64,000 nucleotides of DNA from an uncultured Latescibacterota bacterium (GCA_951813615.1 OX638377.1:5181739-5245738), one strand, 5' to 3'; shown: positions 16,073 through 25,897, counted from the first letter of the stretch. Translations and numbers: made by a program. Notes: generated by a model from the sequence alone, not told the origin.

Positions 16073-17002
16073 TCACCCCAAGTCCTCGGCGTGGTCTTCG
16101 ATGTAGCGCTCGATCTCCGTTGCGCTCATCGCACCGGTAAAGGTTCCGCCGGGCGGCATGTAATAGAACGCCTCGGCGTAATCCAAGCCATGGGGCGCGC
16201 CGAGGCGTTGGTATTCACGCAAGCCAAAGAGGCGGATGTACTGGCGGTCGGCTTCCTCGTCATCGTCGCCCAAGGCGGGCAAGTACTTGCCCTGACGCGC
16301 CAGTCGTTCCTTGAGGCGACGGCCGTGGGCACCCGCAGGCCCTTGGGCCTTATTGGCGCTCATGGCGGCTACTTTTGTGTCGAGATGAGGCGCTATATCG
16401 ACGATGGTGTTATAGGGTTGCCCAGGGCGGCAGGTCCAGTAGTAGAGGTCTTTGACCGAGTGAGGCTGCATACCACAGGCTAGTTGTTCGGGATAATCCT
16501 TGCCCATGCCAGCCATCCAGCGGGCCGCTTCGACGGCTTGGCCGGTGATGTAGTGATCGGGGTTTTCCTCCCAGTGGCCCCAAGGGCTGAAGGTGGTGAT
16601 GGTGTCGATTTTGAGGGCGCGGATTAGAAAGACCAGCCGCGCCCTTAGCTCGGTGGGAGCGGCTTCGTCGAGGAAGTGATTGCGGTAGCCGAGGTGGATG
16701 ACCTGTTTGAAGCCCAGTTCCCCGGCGAGCACTTCGATTTCGCGCTCATTCTGGAGGATGGTCTCGCCCATCGTGCCCGGCCCGCACTTCTCGTCGTTGG
16801 TGGTCTGGATCAAATAGGCCGTGTAGCCTTCGGCGATGAGCTTGGCGACGAGGCCAGCGCAGAAGAGGGGAATATCGTCGGCGTGGGCTTGGACGGCGGC
16901 CAGCACCTTGCCTTGGTGAGGTTTGTCTGGGGTGAGCTTTTCGACGGTTACCGGATTGACGGGGGTGTACCAGGGAATGCGAGGGTCGGGACTAGGGGCC
17001 AT
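16073..17002 (-). CDS. PIG-L/LmbE family deacetylase
   Basis: A 309-residue Zn-dependent N-deacetylase-type protein. The metal-binding AHADD (His40, Asp42, Asp43; the family usually has AHPDD) and the downstream HxxxxxxH in GHWEENPDH (His143, His150) are present. Family members deacetylate N-acetyl-glucosaminyl or related amide-linked acetyl groups, and the substrate here is unknown. It is cytoplasmic by lack of a signal. A Shine-Dalgarno-like GGAACC precedes the ATG. Confidence 0.9.
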   Translation of the reverse strand: MAPSPDPRIPWYTPVNPVTVEKLTPDKPHQGKVLAAVQAHADDIPLFCAGLVAKLIAEGYTAYLIQTTNDEKCGPGTMGETILQNEREIEVLAGELGFKQVIHLGYRNHFLDEAAPTELRARLVFLIRALKIDTITTFSPWGHWEENPDHYITGQAVEAARWMAGMGKDYPEQLACGMQPHSVKDLYYWTCRPGQPYNTIVDIAPHLDTKVAAMSANKAQGPAGAHGRRLKERLARQGKYLPALGDDDEEADRQYIRLFGLREYQRLGAPHGLDYAEAFYYMPPGGTFTGAMSATEIERYIEDHAEDLG

Positions 17003-17106
17003 GGTCGGTTCCTTTTCGTGGTGGAGGACGGCTATACATAGGAATATGAAGCGCGGGAACCTAATACGCTATGTTGGATATGGTGACCTCTGACCGCGTC
17101 CCCAAG

Positions 17107-18633
17107 CTACTGAAGGCCGCTGCGATCCAGTGCCCGATATTGTATGGCCTCTGCTAGGTGCTGCGATTGAATTGGGGCGTCGGCCAAGTCGGCTATGGTG
17201 CGGGCGACTTTGAGGATGCGGTCGTAGGCGCGGGCCGAGAGGCCGAGGCGGGCCATGGCTTTTTCGAGCAGGGCCTGCCCGGCGTCGTCGAGCGAGCAGT
17301 GGCGGCGGATGTGCCGCGTGTTCATCTGGGCGTTGCAGAATAGCTCGCCGGCAAAGCGGTCGAGTTGCCGCTGGCGGGCGTCGTTGACGCGCTGGAGGAT
17401 GTGCGCTGAGTTTTCGCCGCTTTGCTTGTTGGCCAAGTCGTCGTAGGCGAGGGCCGGCACTTCGATGTGGATGTCGATGCGGTCGAGGAGCGGCCCGGAA
17501 ACGCGCGCGCGATAGCGGCGGATTGCGGCCGGAGAGCAGGTACAGGTGTGGCGGGCGTCCGCAAGGTAGCCGCAAGGGCAGGGATTCATTGCCGCGACGA
17601 GGGTAAAATCCGCTGGATAGGCGATAGCGATCTGCGCCCGCGTGATGGTGACGGTGTGGTCTTCGAGCGGCTGGCGCAGGGCCTCGACGACGTTGCGACG
17701 GAACTCGGGCAGTTCGTCGAGGAAGAGCACGCCGTGATGGGAGAGCGACACTTCGCCCGGGCGGGGGTACGCGCCGCCGCCGATGAGGCCCGCGTCTGAG
17801 ATGGTGTGGTGCGGGGCGCGGAAGGGCCGGGTGGCGACTAGGGCTTGGCCTGGAGACAGGACGCCGGCGACGGAATGGATCTTAGTGGTAGCGAGCGCTT
17901 CTTGCAGGGTTGGTGTTGGAAGGATCGTGGGCAGGCGGCGGGCGAGCATGGTCTTGCCCGAGCCAGGCGGCCCGACCATGAGCAGATTGTGCCCTCCGCT
18001 GGCGGCGACTTCGAGGGCGCGTTTGGCGTGATCTTGGCCGCGCACATCCGCAAAGTCAACCCCGTAGTTGGCGTTGCTGCGAAATACTTCTTCCACGTTT
18101 AATTCATAGGGCCGTTGGCGTGCGTCGCCGGTCAGAACGGCTAGGGCTTCGCTCAGTGAACTGACGCCATAGACGAGCGGCCCATTGGCAATGGCGGCTT
18201 CGCGGGCATTTTGCGTCGGCACGATCATGCCGTAGAGGCCCTGCTGGTGCAGGGATGTAGCCATGGAAAGCATGCCGTGCACCGGGCGCACGCTGCCGTT
18301 GAGCGATAGCTCGCCCAAGAGCGCGAACTCGGCGAGGCCCAAGGGCTTGATCTGCTGGGAGGCCGCCAAGACGCCGACGGCTATGGGCAAGTCAAAAGCC
18401 GAGCCTTCCTTTTTGCGATCAGCCGGCGCGAGATTGATGGTGACCTTGCGGCGCGGCCACTGATAACCCGCGTTTTTGATGGCCGCTAAGACGCGCTCCT
18501 TGCTTTCGCGGACTGCGGAGTCGGGCAGGCCGACGACGGTGAAGGTCGGCAAGCTGCGGTCGGTATCGACTTCGACGTGGACTGGGTACGCGTCAATCCC
18601 GAGCGTGGCGGCCGAGAGAACGGTGGAGGGCAT
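17107..18633 (-). CDS. comM: YifB/ComM-family Mg-chelatase-like AAA+ ATPase
   Basis: About 508 residues. The order is the standard one: an N-terminal Lon-protease-like/ChlI domain (LSAATLGIDAYPVHVEVDTDRSLPTFTVVGLPD), a central Mg-chelatase AAA+ domain with Walker A GPPGSGKT near residue 220 and Walker B LFLDELPEF, and a C-terminal Mg-chelatase domain (GPLLDRIDIHIEV). ComM acts in branch migration during natural transformation in some bacteria. I start at 18633 (MPSTVLSAATLG) because AAGGA lies just upstream; an in-frame start at 18669 adds an atypical extension. Confidence 0.93.
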   Translation of the reverse strand: MPSTVLSAATLGIDAYPVHVEVDTDRSLPTFTVVGLPDSAVRESKERVLAAIKNAGYQWPRRKVTINLAPADRKKEGSAFDLPIAVGVLAASQQIKPLGLAEFALLGELSLNGSVRPVHGMLSMATSLHQQGLYGMIVPTQNAREAAIANGPLVYGVSSLSEALAVLTGDARQRPYELNVEEVFRSNANYGVDFADVRGQDHAKRALEVAASGGHNLLMVGPPGSGKTMLARRLPTILPTPTLQEALATTKIHSVAGVLSPGQALVATRPFRAPHHTISDAGLIGGGAYPRPGEVSLSHHGVLFLDELPEFRRNVVEALRQPLEDHTVTITRAQIAIAYPADFTLVAAMNPCPCGYLADARHTCTCSPAAIRRYRARVSGPLLDRIDIHIEVPALAYDDLANKQSGENSAHILQRVNDARQRQLDRFAGELFCNAQMNTRHIRRHCSLDDAGQALLEKAMARLGLSARAYDRILKVARTIADLADAPIQSQHLAEAIQYRALDRSGLQ

Positions 18634-18957
18634 GCGGTTCCTTTCCGTTGAACAGGCAAGAGGAAACAAGAACCGTGCCAGCGGGGATGTGCTCTGAGGG
18701 CGGCAGGGATGTTGGAAGGCAGAATGGGAATTAGGCGATACGGAGTTGGTACCTAAAGGGCACAGCAGACGGAACCTACCCTAGCCGCCGCGTCTGCTAC
18801 CAAGCCGCGTAAAACTCCTCCATGGAACGGTAGCGGGCTAGGCGGCCCGTCGATGCGCTCGGTGTCGCGCAGTGGATGGGCGGTACTCATGGGTATCTAG
18901 CCAATCGGCAAGAGGCCGCCAGTAGCCCCTTGCCGATTGCTACGCCGCGAAATAAGG
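18634..18957. other. Intergenic stretch with terminator-like hairpin
   Basis: No intact gene. On the minus strand a short open stretch ends RYRSMEEFYAAW before a stop near 18800, which could be the 3' remnant of a lost gene but is too short to assign. A perfect hairpin (18902-18939) follows the mannonate-dehydratase-like gene. Confidence 0.5.
18902..18939 (-). terminator. Hairpin after the UxuA-like gene
   Basis: CAATCGGCAAG (18902-18912) pairs perfectly with CTTGCCGATTG (18929-18939). It lies 19 bases beyond the stop of the gene ending at 18958. It lacks a clear U-tract, so it may stabilise the 3' end rather than act as a classical intrinsic terminator. Confidence 0.5.
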
Positions 18958-19956
18958 TCACGCGCGCGCTCCATTCTCGTCCATCACCGCTTGGATCATG
19001 GCTTGGATATAGCCGAACTCGTAGGCCCAAGCCTGGCGCATGCTGTGGGGATCCTTGTGCCCGGGCGCGTGATCTGGGACGCACATGTGCTGATAGCCCA
19101 CTTCTTTGAGCGCCTGCATGTTGCGGTGCATGTTCATCACGCCCTCATCCGGCCAGACCTCTTGGAACTTGTTGCGCTTGCCGACGATGTTGCGGAAGTG
19201 GCAGAGGAAAATTTTGTCGCGCGAGCCTAGGTAGCGGATGATCTCGGGGACCTCGTTGAGCGGGTCCTCAACGCTTTCGGCCATGCAGCCCAAGCAGAGA
19301 TTGACGCCGTGATAGGGGCTGGGGCAGATCTCGATAAAGTGCTTGAAGCCGTCAAAGCCCCCCATCACGCGATCGACACCTCTATAGCCGGGCGGCAGCC
19401 AGGGGTCGCAGGGATGGCAGGCCATGCGAATCTTGCACTCGGTGGCGACCGGAATGACCCTTTCCAAGAAATACGTGATGCGACGCCAGTTTTCCTCTGC
19501 GGTGACTGGTCTGTCGTAGCGCGGCGTATCGGCGTCGGCCTTTTCGAGATCCCAAGTGCTGTAGATGGAGCCGCCGCGGCCGGGGGGCGTGCTTTCGGTG
19601 CGCTGGTTTTCAAGGGCGCAGAGGTAGTATTTGATGGCTGGGATGCCGGCTTCGGCAGCCTGTCGCACCATGTTGATGACTAGGTCGATTTCTTTGTCGC
19701 CCTCTTCGTAGTTGCCCATCATAAAGTTGGGTACGGCCTCGCCGTTGACGTTGAACTGGGCCATGGGCAGGGCGACCATCTCCATGTTGATGCCGAAGCG
19801 AGCGCACTTCTCCTTTTTGGCGACCAACTCTTCGACGTCCCAACCGTATTCGCGGTGGAACGCGATGAAGTTTTCGTTCTTGTTGAAGACCCCGTGGCGG
19901 GCCAGATATTCGAGGTCTTCATCGGATGTATTGAACTGCTGGGTGCCGACGTGCAT
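18958..19956 (-). CDS. Mannonate dehydratase-like (UxuA-type TIM barrel) protein
   Basis: A 332-residue protein resembling D-mannonate dehydratase, which converts D-mannonate to 2-keto-3-deoxygluconate in hexuronate catabolism. Supporting segments are IKYYLCALENQR, the metal-ligand region RMACHPCDPW, VNLCLGCMAES, KIFLCHFRNI and HMCVPDHAPGHKD. The start at 19956 (MHVGTQQF) is chosen because AAGGAG lies just upstream; the same frame runs open to 20637 but there it overlaps the tag gene. It could also be a sugar-phosphate isomerase/epimerase-like relative, since it lacks some of the longer UxuA insertions. Confidence 0.75.
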   Translation of the reverse strand: MHVGTQQFNTSDEDLEYLARHGVFNKNENFIAFHREYGWDVEELVAKKEKCARFGINMEMVALPMAQFNVNGEAVPNFMMGNYEEGDKEIDLVINMVRQAAEAGIPAIKYYLCALENQRTESTPPGRGGSIYSTWDLEKADADTPRYDRPVTAEENWRRITYFLERVIPVATECKIRMACHPCDPWLPPGYRGVDRVMGGFDGFKHFIEICPSPYHGVNLCLGCMAESVEDPLNEVPEIIRYLGSRDKIFLCHFRNIVGKRNKFQEVWPDEGVMNMHRNMQALKEVGYQHMCVPDHAPGHKDPHSMRQAWAYEFGYIQAMIQAVMDENGARA

Positions 19957-20126
19957 GGGAGGCTCCTTGGTGGGGTGAAAGAGTCGGGTCGGAAACAGTA
20001 CGCAAGCCGCGCTAGTTTGACAATTTTGCGGCCCGAGGCTCAGGCCGCTGGATGCAGGAATTCGAGGGCGCAAGGGGGCCACTGCCTTGGGTGCGCCGCT
20101 GGGCATGGGAACGCTCCTGTGGGTGC

Positions 20127-20705
20127 CTATCCCGCGTCGAGGATCTGGCCGCGGCGGAAGCAGTCGAGTACGTGATCGTTGACCATGCCGGTGGCCTGCA
20201 TGTGGGCGTAGATGACGGTCGAGCCGATGAATTTGAAGCCTCGGCTTTTGAGGTCTTTGCTCAAGGCGTCGGATTCGCGGCTGGTGGCTGGTAAATCGGC
20301 GAGAGTGCGAAACTCGTTGACGATAGGCTCGCCACCGACAAAGCGCCAAATATAGGAGCTGAAGCTGCCGAATTCGTCCTGCACGGCGAGGAAGTGCCGA
20401 GCGTTTTCTACGGCCGCGCTGATCTTGCGGCGATTGCGAATTAGCCCGGGGTCTTGGAGCATCTGTTCGATTTTGGCCGCGCTGAAACGGGCGACTTTGG
20501 CGGGATCGAATTCGGCGAAGGCTTGGCGGTAGTTGGCGCGCTTGCGCAGGACGGTGTACCAACTGAGGCCGGCTTGGGCGGATTCGAGGGTGAGAAACTC
20601 GAAGTGCTTGCGGTCGTCGTGAACTGGAACTCCCCACTCGAGGTCGTGGTAGGCGACGTAATCGGGTTTGTCGAGGTCGAGCCAGGGGCAGCGTTGGAGA
20701 GGCAT
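20127..20705 (-). CDS. tag: DNA-3-methyladenine glycosylase I
   Basis: A 192-residue base-excision repair enzyme that removes 3-methyladenine from alkylated DNA. The family signatures are clear: RCPW at the N-terminus (Zn-binding Cys), YHDLEWGVPVHDDRKHFEFLTLESAQAGLSW, then ADLPATSRESDALSKDLKSRGFKFIGSTVIYAHMQATGMVNDH with the late His and Cys Zn ligands (HVLDCFR). Its ATG begins one base after the topB stop codon on the same strand, so the two are cotranscribed and probably translationally coupled. Confidence 0.95.
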   Translation of the reverse strand: MPLQRCPWLDLDKPDYVAYHDLEWGVPVHDDRKHFEFLTLESAQAGLSWYTVLRKRANYRQAFAEFDPAKVARFSAAKIEQMLQDPGLIRNRRKISAAVENARHFLAVQDEFGSFSSYIWRFVGGEPIVNEFRTLADLPATSRESDALSKDLKSRGFKFIGSTVIYAHMQATGMVNDHVLDCFRRGQILDAG

Positions 20706-20706
20706 A

Positions 20707-23193
20707 TCAGCGTGCGCTAGAGGGAAAATCGAACGCGGCCTTGCACTCCGGCCCGAGCTTCAACCGTGCGTCGAATTTGCTGCCCTTTTTGCTTTTGAAA
20801 CCCTTGATTACGCCGGTTTTGCCTTTGGCGATCAAGGTGTGGATTTGCTTTTCGGTCAGCTTCTTGCCCGCCATTTCCTTCCACACCACGAAGTCGCATC
20901 CCTCGCGATAGCGATTGCAGCCAAAGCCGCGCTGGCCCTCGATGATTTGGCCCTGCCGACATTTGGGACAGGTGAGGGCGGAGGTGGATTGGGTGGTCTC
21001 CTCTGGCGGCTTCTCTTGGGGTGAGGGACGTCCCTCCGGCCTAGCGGAGCCATTTGGCGGCCGATCGTCAAATTCGAAGACGACCTTGAACTCGTCGTCG
21101 AATTTGAGCCGCGCCGCAAACTTCTTGCCGGCCTTGGAGGTGAAGCCCTGCATCTTTTCAGTGCGGCCGTTGGCCATCAACAACTGCGCCTGCTTTTCGG
21201 TCAGCTTCTTGCGCGCCACCGTCTTCCAGATAGTAAAGTTGCAGCCCTCCCGGTAGCGGCTGCATCCATACGCTTTGGCGTTTTCTACTACTTGGCCCTC
21301 TTTGCACTTGGGACAAGGTCCTAACACCTTGCCGCTGCCCTTACTGCGGCCCTTCTGCTTGCCTCGTGCCTGCGCCGCTTGCTCGGGGGAAAGTGCCGGT
21401 CCTTGCTGGACCTTGGGCACCAGCGTCCTCACCAAGTCGGCGATTCCTTCGTAGAACCCCGCCACTGGCCGCTGTCCTTCCTCGATTTCCTTGAGTTGCT
21501 GCTCCCACTCGCCCGTCAGCTCTGGGCTGCGCAGGGATTCGGCCACCAATCCTACGAGTGCTTTGCCCTTCTCCGTCGAGGTGATCGCCTTGCGGTCGCG
21601 GACTACATAGCCGGTGCGAATCAGCTTTTCGATGGTCTCGGCTCGCGTGGCCGGTGTGCCCAGCCCCGATTCCTTCATGGCCGCGGCCAACTCGTCGTCC
21701 TCAATTTCGCGGCCGGCGTTCTTCATCGCTGCTAGCAGCGTGGCGTCTGTGTAGGGTCGCGGCGGCTTGGTCTCCTTTTCGACCACATCCATGCTCGTTA
21801 CGTGAACTTGCTGACCTTGTTGCAACGGCGGGAGTGCCTGTCGCTGGTCGTCTTCTTCCTGCTCTTTGCCCTTTGCAGCCTTTGGAGGCCGCATGGCCGC
21901 CACCGTCCAGCCCGCCTCTAAGACGACAGACCCTTTGGCGACAAAGTCGGCACCGCCGATGTCGAGCAAGACGGTCGTCTCCTCGACCTGTTGTTCGGGC
22001 AGGAAGATGCCGACAAAGCGCGCCACTACTAGGTCGTACACCTTCTGCAGGTCTGGTGCGAGATTGGGGGCGGGCTGTTGGCCGGTGGGAATAATGGCGT
22101 GGTGATCGGTGAGCTTGGTGCGATCGACATACGCTCTGCTGAGCCGGTGTCCGCCGCGCAGGCGCTCCAGCGCGACTGATGCCTGCGGGTGCGCTAGCTT
22201 TTCCAAGATGCCGGGCAGCTTGGGCACCATGTCCTCGGAGATGTGGCGGCTCTCGGTGCGCGGGTACGTGATGAGCTTGTGGGTTTCGTACAGGGCTTGG
22301 GCGCGTTCGAGGGTTTGCGCCGCGGTAAAGCCAAAGTAGCGGTTGGCGTCGCGCTGGAGGTTGTTGAGGTCGTAGAGGGGGGGAGGCCGATTTCTTTTGA
22401 CTTTCTGCTCAATTTTGCGGACGGTGCCGACCTTGTTGGGGCTGAGCTGGCGATGGAGGCGCTCGGCTTCCTCCTTCTTGTCGATGCGCGTCTGGCCGTC
22501 CTTGCAGTACTTGGCGGCAAAGCCCTCTGCTAGCTGCGCTACTAACTCGTAAAAGTACGCCTTGACAAAGCTGGCAATCGCCGCATCGCGCTTGACCACC
22601 ATGGACAGGGTCGGCGTCTGCACGCGGCCGATGGTGCAGAGCGCCTTGTTGTGGACGGTATAGGCGCGGGTCAGGTTCATGCCCATCAGCCAGTCGGCTT
22701 GGCCGCGCGCCCGCGCGGCCGCAGCGAGATGATCGAAGGCCACCCCCTCCTGCAAGGCGCGGAAGCCGCTCTGGATCGCCTCGTCGGTCAGGCTCGAAAC
22801 CCACAGCCTGCTAACCGGCTTTTTGCAGCGGGCGTGCTCGTAGATCAGGCGAAAGATGTGCTCGCCCTCGCGCCCAGCATCTGTGGCGCAGATGATGCGC
22901 TCTGTCTGGGGGCTGTTGAGCAGTTTTTTGACGATTTGGTACTGGTCGGAGGTCGAGCGCGTCGTCTTGAGCTTCCACTGCTCGGGGATCATCGGTAGCT
23001 GGGCAAAGGACCAGCGGCCCTTCCAGGGCGGGCCGTAATCGTCTGGCTCGGCGAATTGTACGAGATGCCCTAGTGCCCAAGTGACGATATAGCCATTGCC
23101 TTCGACGTAGCCTTGGCCGCGTTTGTTGGCCCCTAGGACCCGGGCAATGTCGCGCGCCACGCTGGGCTTTTCGGTGAGGACTACGGTGGTCAT
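20707..23193 (-). CDS. topB: DNA topoisomerase III (type IA)
   Basis: An 828-residue type IA topoisomerase. It has an N-terminal TOPRIM domain (VLTEKPSVARDIARVLG, CATDAGREGEHIF), the central gate, and the catalytic Tyr310 in ITYPRTESRHI. DHHAIIPTG is also present. The C-terminus has two tandem repeats, each a Cys-rich finger (CPKCKEGQVVENAKAYGCSR and CPKCRQGQIIEGQRGFGCNR) followed by a topoisomerase C-terminal repeat (KKLTEKQ...LMANGRT/LIAKGKT). It relaxes and decatenates DNA. It is the first gene of an operon with tag. Confidence 0.95.
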   Translation of the reverse strand: MTTVVLTEKPSVARDIARVLGANKRGQGYVEGNGYIVTWALGHLVQFAEPDDYGPPWKGRWSFAQLPMIPEQWKLKTTRSTSDQYQIVKKLLNSPQTERIICATDAGREGEHIFRLIYEHARCKKPVSRLWVSSLTDEAIQSGFRALQEGVAFDHLAAAARARGQADWLMGMNLTRAYTVHNKALCTIGRVQTPTLSMVVKRDAAIASFVKAYFYELVAQLAEGFAAKYCKDGQTRIDKKEEAERLHRQLSPNKVGTVRKIEQKVKRNRPPPLYDLNNLQRDANRYFGFTAAQTLERAQALYETHKLITYPRTESRHISEDMVPKLPGILEKLAHPQASVALERLRGGHRLSRAYVDRTKLTDHHAIIPTGQQPAPNLAPDLQKVYDLVVARFVGIFLPEQQVEETTVLLDIGGADFVAKGSVVLEAGWTVAAMRPPKAAKGKEQEEDDQRQALPPLQQGQQVHVTSMDVVEKETKPPRPYTDATLLAAMKNAGREIEDDELAAAMKESGLGTPATRAETIEKLIRTGYVVRDRKAITSTEKGKALVGLVAESLRSPELTGEWEQQLKEIEEGQRPVAGFYEGIADLVRTLVPKVQQGPALSPEQAAQARGKQKGRSKGSGKVLGPCPKCKEGQVVENAKAYGCSRYREGCNFTIWKTVARKKLTEKQAQLLMANGRTEKMQGFTSKAGKKFAARLKFDDEFKVVFEFDDRPPNGSARPEGRPSPQEKPPEETTQSTSALTCPKCRQGQIIEGQRGFGCNRYREGCDFVVWKEMAGKKLTEKQIHTLIAKGKTGVIKGFKSKKGSKFDARLKLGPECKAAFDFPSSAR

Positions 23194-23246
23194 GGATGAA
23201 TGCTACTAATCGACTAGCTCCGGCGCAATGATAGACAATCGCCCTT

Positions 23247-24173
23247 CTATGCGTCGAGCTTTCCCGCCCATTGCTGCAATTTCTCGAATAAGTCCCCGAA
23301 AATCGCATCGCGCCGCACTGTCCGCGCCACCCGCATAAAGTGCCGCGATGGATCGTGGCTCCAAGTCTTTTGATCGGTCAGTACTGGACTGTGTACGACG
23401 TCGGTCGGCACCCACGACGCGTCGAGCAGCCAAGCGACCGCCGACATGTCCCAAATCACCTTGGAAGAGGCGAAGTGGCCTTGGGCATAGGCGGCGAAGA
23501 TATCGACCAGATAGTCGCCAATCGCTCCCCGCCCCTTGACGAAGCGCTCCAACTCCGCCAGCGTCGTCTGCAGGTGTGAGGCCACGGGGTGGCATGGGAT
23601 CTGGACGAAGGGTACGCCGCTGTTGAAGACTACTTGGGCTGCTACGAGATCGCCTTGGAGATTGAATTCATTAGCGGTTGGCCAGTAGAGCGCGTGGCCG
23701 CCGAGCCAGACTACGACGATCCGCTCGATTATGGAGGGGTCTTTCAGGATAGCTGAAGCTACGTTGGTCAGCGCGCCGATGGCCACCACGTAGAGCGGGT
23801 CGTCGTTGGCTTTGGCGATTAGGTCATCGACCGCCGCGCACTCCTGCGGTGTGTAGTCCCGCAGTATATCCGTCGCTCCCCGGAACACCAAGCCTTCCGG
23901 TGCAATATCCAACCGCTCCAATAGCCGCAGGATTTCCGCGTAGCTTTTCTCCATTCCGTCGCCCGGTCCGGACGAACGGCTGTTGTAAAAAGGTGCCGCG
24001 TAGATTGCCTCGACCGCGAGTTGGTCGGGCGAGAGCAGTGCCTGGACCACTGCGAACTGGTCGTCGATCTCGTTGTACGTATCAGTGTCGAGCACCATCC
24101 GCACCTTGCCGGTCGGCGGCGTCAAGCGCGTTAGGCGCAGGGCTTCGTCGAGTTTGGGAAATTCCATAACCAT
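23247..24173 (-). CDS. Inosine/uridine-preferring nucleoside hydrolase
   Basis: A 308-residue IUNH-family enzyme that cleaves N-glycosidic bonds of ribonucleosides. The Ca-binding aspartate cluster is at the N-terminus (DTDTYNEIDDQFA, residues 29-41). GALTNVASAIL and the ribose/Ca-binding ANEFNLQGD are present. MVMEF allows two starts six bases apart; I keep the first. The AGGAGG is about 25 bases upstream, further than usual. It is divergent from the PhyH gene at 24269. Confidence 0.9.
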   Translation of the reverse strand: MVMEFPKLDEALRLTRLTPPTGKVRMVLDTDTYNEIDDQFAVVQALLSPDQLAVEAIYAAPFYNSRSSGPGDGMEKSYAEILRLLERLDIAPEGLVFRGATDILRDYTPQECAAVDDLIAKANDDPLYVVAIGALTNVASAILKDPSIIERIVVVWLGGHALYWPTANEFNLQGDLVAAQVVFNSGVPFVQIPCHPVASHLQTTLAELERFVKGRGAIGDYLVDIFAAYAQGHFASSKVIWDMSAVAWLLDASWVPTDVVHSPVLTDQKTWSHDPSRHFMRVARTVRRDAIFGDLFEKLQQWAGKLDA

Positions 24174-24268
24174 TGCGACGCGACCATTGAGCGCCGCTCC
24201 TCCTTTCAGCTATTCGCAAACGGACCATATCGCGCTATATTCAAGCGCAAACCCACGGAGGAAAGCAT

Positions 24269-25240
24269 ATGCCATGCTTGACGGACGAACAACTCGTACA
24301 CTTTGACGAAGAAGGCTACCTACTAGTGAGGGGGATGCTCGACGTGGACGAGGTCATCCAGCCCATTATCGACGAATACCACGGCGTCCTCGACAACCTC
24401 GCTCGTGAGCTCTACCAAAATGGCCAGATCGCATCCACGTATGACGACTTGTCCTTTGGCCAGCGCCTGACCCAAATCGTCGTCGAGAGCGGCCAGATCC
24501 ACGCCCAGTACTTCGACTTCTCCCTGCCCCAGACGGGCATTGAGGCCGACACCCCCTTCTGGGCTGGGCCAGCGGTCTTTCGCTGCATTACTAACCCCGA
24601 CCTCCTCGACGCGGTCGAGTCCATCGTCGGCCTGGAGATTTGGTCCAATCCCGTCCAGCATGTGCGCCTCAAGCCGCCCGAGCGCCTAGTACCCAAAAAC
24701 CACAACGGCCAAGCGCTAGTCAGCGCCACCAACTGGCACCAAGACAACGGTGTGGTCCTACCCGAAGCCGACGACTCGGAGGTCTTGACGGTATGGTTTC
24801 CGCTCAATGAGGCGACGCTCGAAAACGGCTGTTTGCGGATTATGCCTCGCAGCCATCGGCGAGGGCTGCAAACGCACTGTCCGGGAGGACCGGGGGGGCT
24901 GTGGATACCCGAGTTGTTTATGGACATGGACGCGGCGATGCCGATGCCCATGCAGCCCGGCGATGTGCTTTTCCTCACTCAACACACCATCCACGGCTCG
25001 CTGGCCAACAACAGCGACGATGTGCGCTGGAGCTTTGACTTACGCTACAATCCAATTGGCCAGCCCACGGGCCGCGACCTCTTCCCCGGCTTTGTCGCTC
25101 GCAGCAGAGCTAATCCAGAAAGCGTCTTGCGCGATCCAGCGGCATGGGAAAAGCTCTGGCGCGACACTCGCGACCGGTTGGCGCAAGAGGCGCATACTCC
25201 CTTCAACCGCTGGAGTGCCGACGCGGCCGTTTGCGCCTAA
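24269..25240 (+). CDS. Phytanoyl-CoA dioxygenase (PhyH) family protein
   Basis: A 323-residue Fe(II)/2-oxoglutarate oxygenase. LVHFDEEGYLLVRGML opens the fold. The metal pair is in NWHQDNGVV (His157, Asp159), the central segment is NGCLRIMPRSHRRG, and the distal His in LTQHTIHGSLANNSDD precedes Arg in VRWSFDLRYNPIGQPTGR. GGAGGAAAGC precedes the ATG. It belongs to the same subfamily as the gene at 9564-10448, judging by the shared tail motif. Confidence 0.93.
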   Translation: MPCLTDEQLVHFDEEGYLLVRGMLDVDEVIQPIIDEYHGVLDNLARELYQNGQIASTYDDLSFGQRLTQIVVESGQIHAQYFDFSLPQTGIEADTPFWAGPAVFRCITNPDLLDAVESIVGLEIWSNPVQHVRLKPPERLVPKNHNGQALVSATNWHQDNGVVLPEADDSEVLTVWFPLNEATLENGCLRIMPRSHRRGLQTHCPGGPGGLWIPELFMDMDAAMPMPMQPGDVLFLTQHTIHGSLANNSDDVRWSFDLRYNPIGQPTGRDLFPGFVARSRANPESVLRDPAAWEKLWRDTRDRLAQEAHTPFNRWSADAAVCA

Positions 25241-25278
25241 AGTTTCTCGAAAAGGGCGAAGAGACGATACTGGGAAAT

Positions 25279-25896
25279 TCATGTTTTACCTGTAGTCCAA
25301 TGACCGGGAATCTGGCCGTCCCAATAGGAAGGCAACTGCCAATAGTGAGCCGCTTCCCGATTACAGATTAATACAGGTCGAAAACGCCTTTTTCCTAGCA
25401 CGCATTCCATAGCCGCATCAGCTACTACTGGATCGTCAAATTCGTATGGAGTTTTGCAAACACCACTCTCATCATCTAGTCTGTAACTAAGTGGTGCATG
25501 TCCGGTCACAAGAATCGGCTCCGTTCCTCGCCTAGGCCTCAACAGTTCATTTAATCCTTCGATTTCCAACCCGATCCAGCCTGCCAGCGGCATTGGTAGA
25601 TCAGTTGTCACGGTCGTTTGCAGACTCAGTAGGTAACGAGAGTCGTCGCTCTGCGACTGCAAGCATGAATTACCTGACAAATCGGACCAAAGGCGTTCGC
25701 GTATCAGCGCATCAACACTTGCATCTTGTATGGGAGTGATTTGCTCTATTCCTAATTCACGTAGATTCTTGCGAACGCGTACCTGACCGTGTAGAAGGAT
25801 CTCTGGAGTACGCTCACTAGGAACAGATTTCCAGTATTGACGCGCACGTTGCATCAGCGCCCCAACTGTTTCGCCATCGCGGATGTAACTGATCAA
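25279..25896 (-). CDS. Uncharacterised protein, probably 5'-truncated
   Basis: 205 residues from a TTG start; no family is recognised. The sequence looks genuine (GETVGALMQRARQYW, PLAGWIGLEIEGLNELLRPRRGTEPILVTGHAPLSYRLDD, RRFRPVLICNREAAHYWQLPSYW) but has no membrane segment or obvious catalytic motif. The start lies two bases from an IS-end-like sequence (25898-25910), so the native 5' end may have been lost to the insertion. Confidence 0.45.
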   Translation of the reverse strand: MISYIRDGETVGALMQRARQYWKSVPSERTPEILLHGQVRVRKNLRELGIEQITPIQDASVDALIRERLWSDLSGNSCLQSQSDDSRYLLSLQTTVTTDLPMPLAGWIGLEIEGLNELLRPRRGTEPILVTGHAPLSYRLDDESGVCKTPYEFDDPVVADAAMECVLGKRRFRPVLICNREAAHYWQLPSYWDGQIPGHWTTGKT

Positions 25897-25897
25897 G

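Noticed and set aside
18690..18900. Minus-strand fragment ending RYRSMEEFYAAW
   Set aside because: Too short to assign; only a possible remnant.
19957..20637. Upstream extension of the mannonate-dehydratase-like frame
   Set aside because: The sequence is Arg/Ser/Pro-rich and overlaps the well-supported tag gene; the ATG at 19956 has a good ribosome site.
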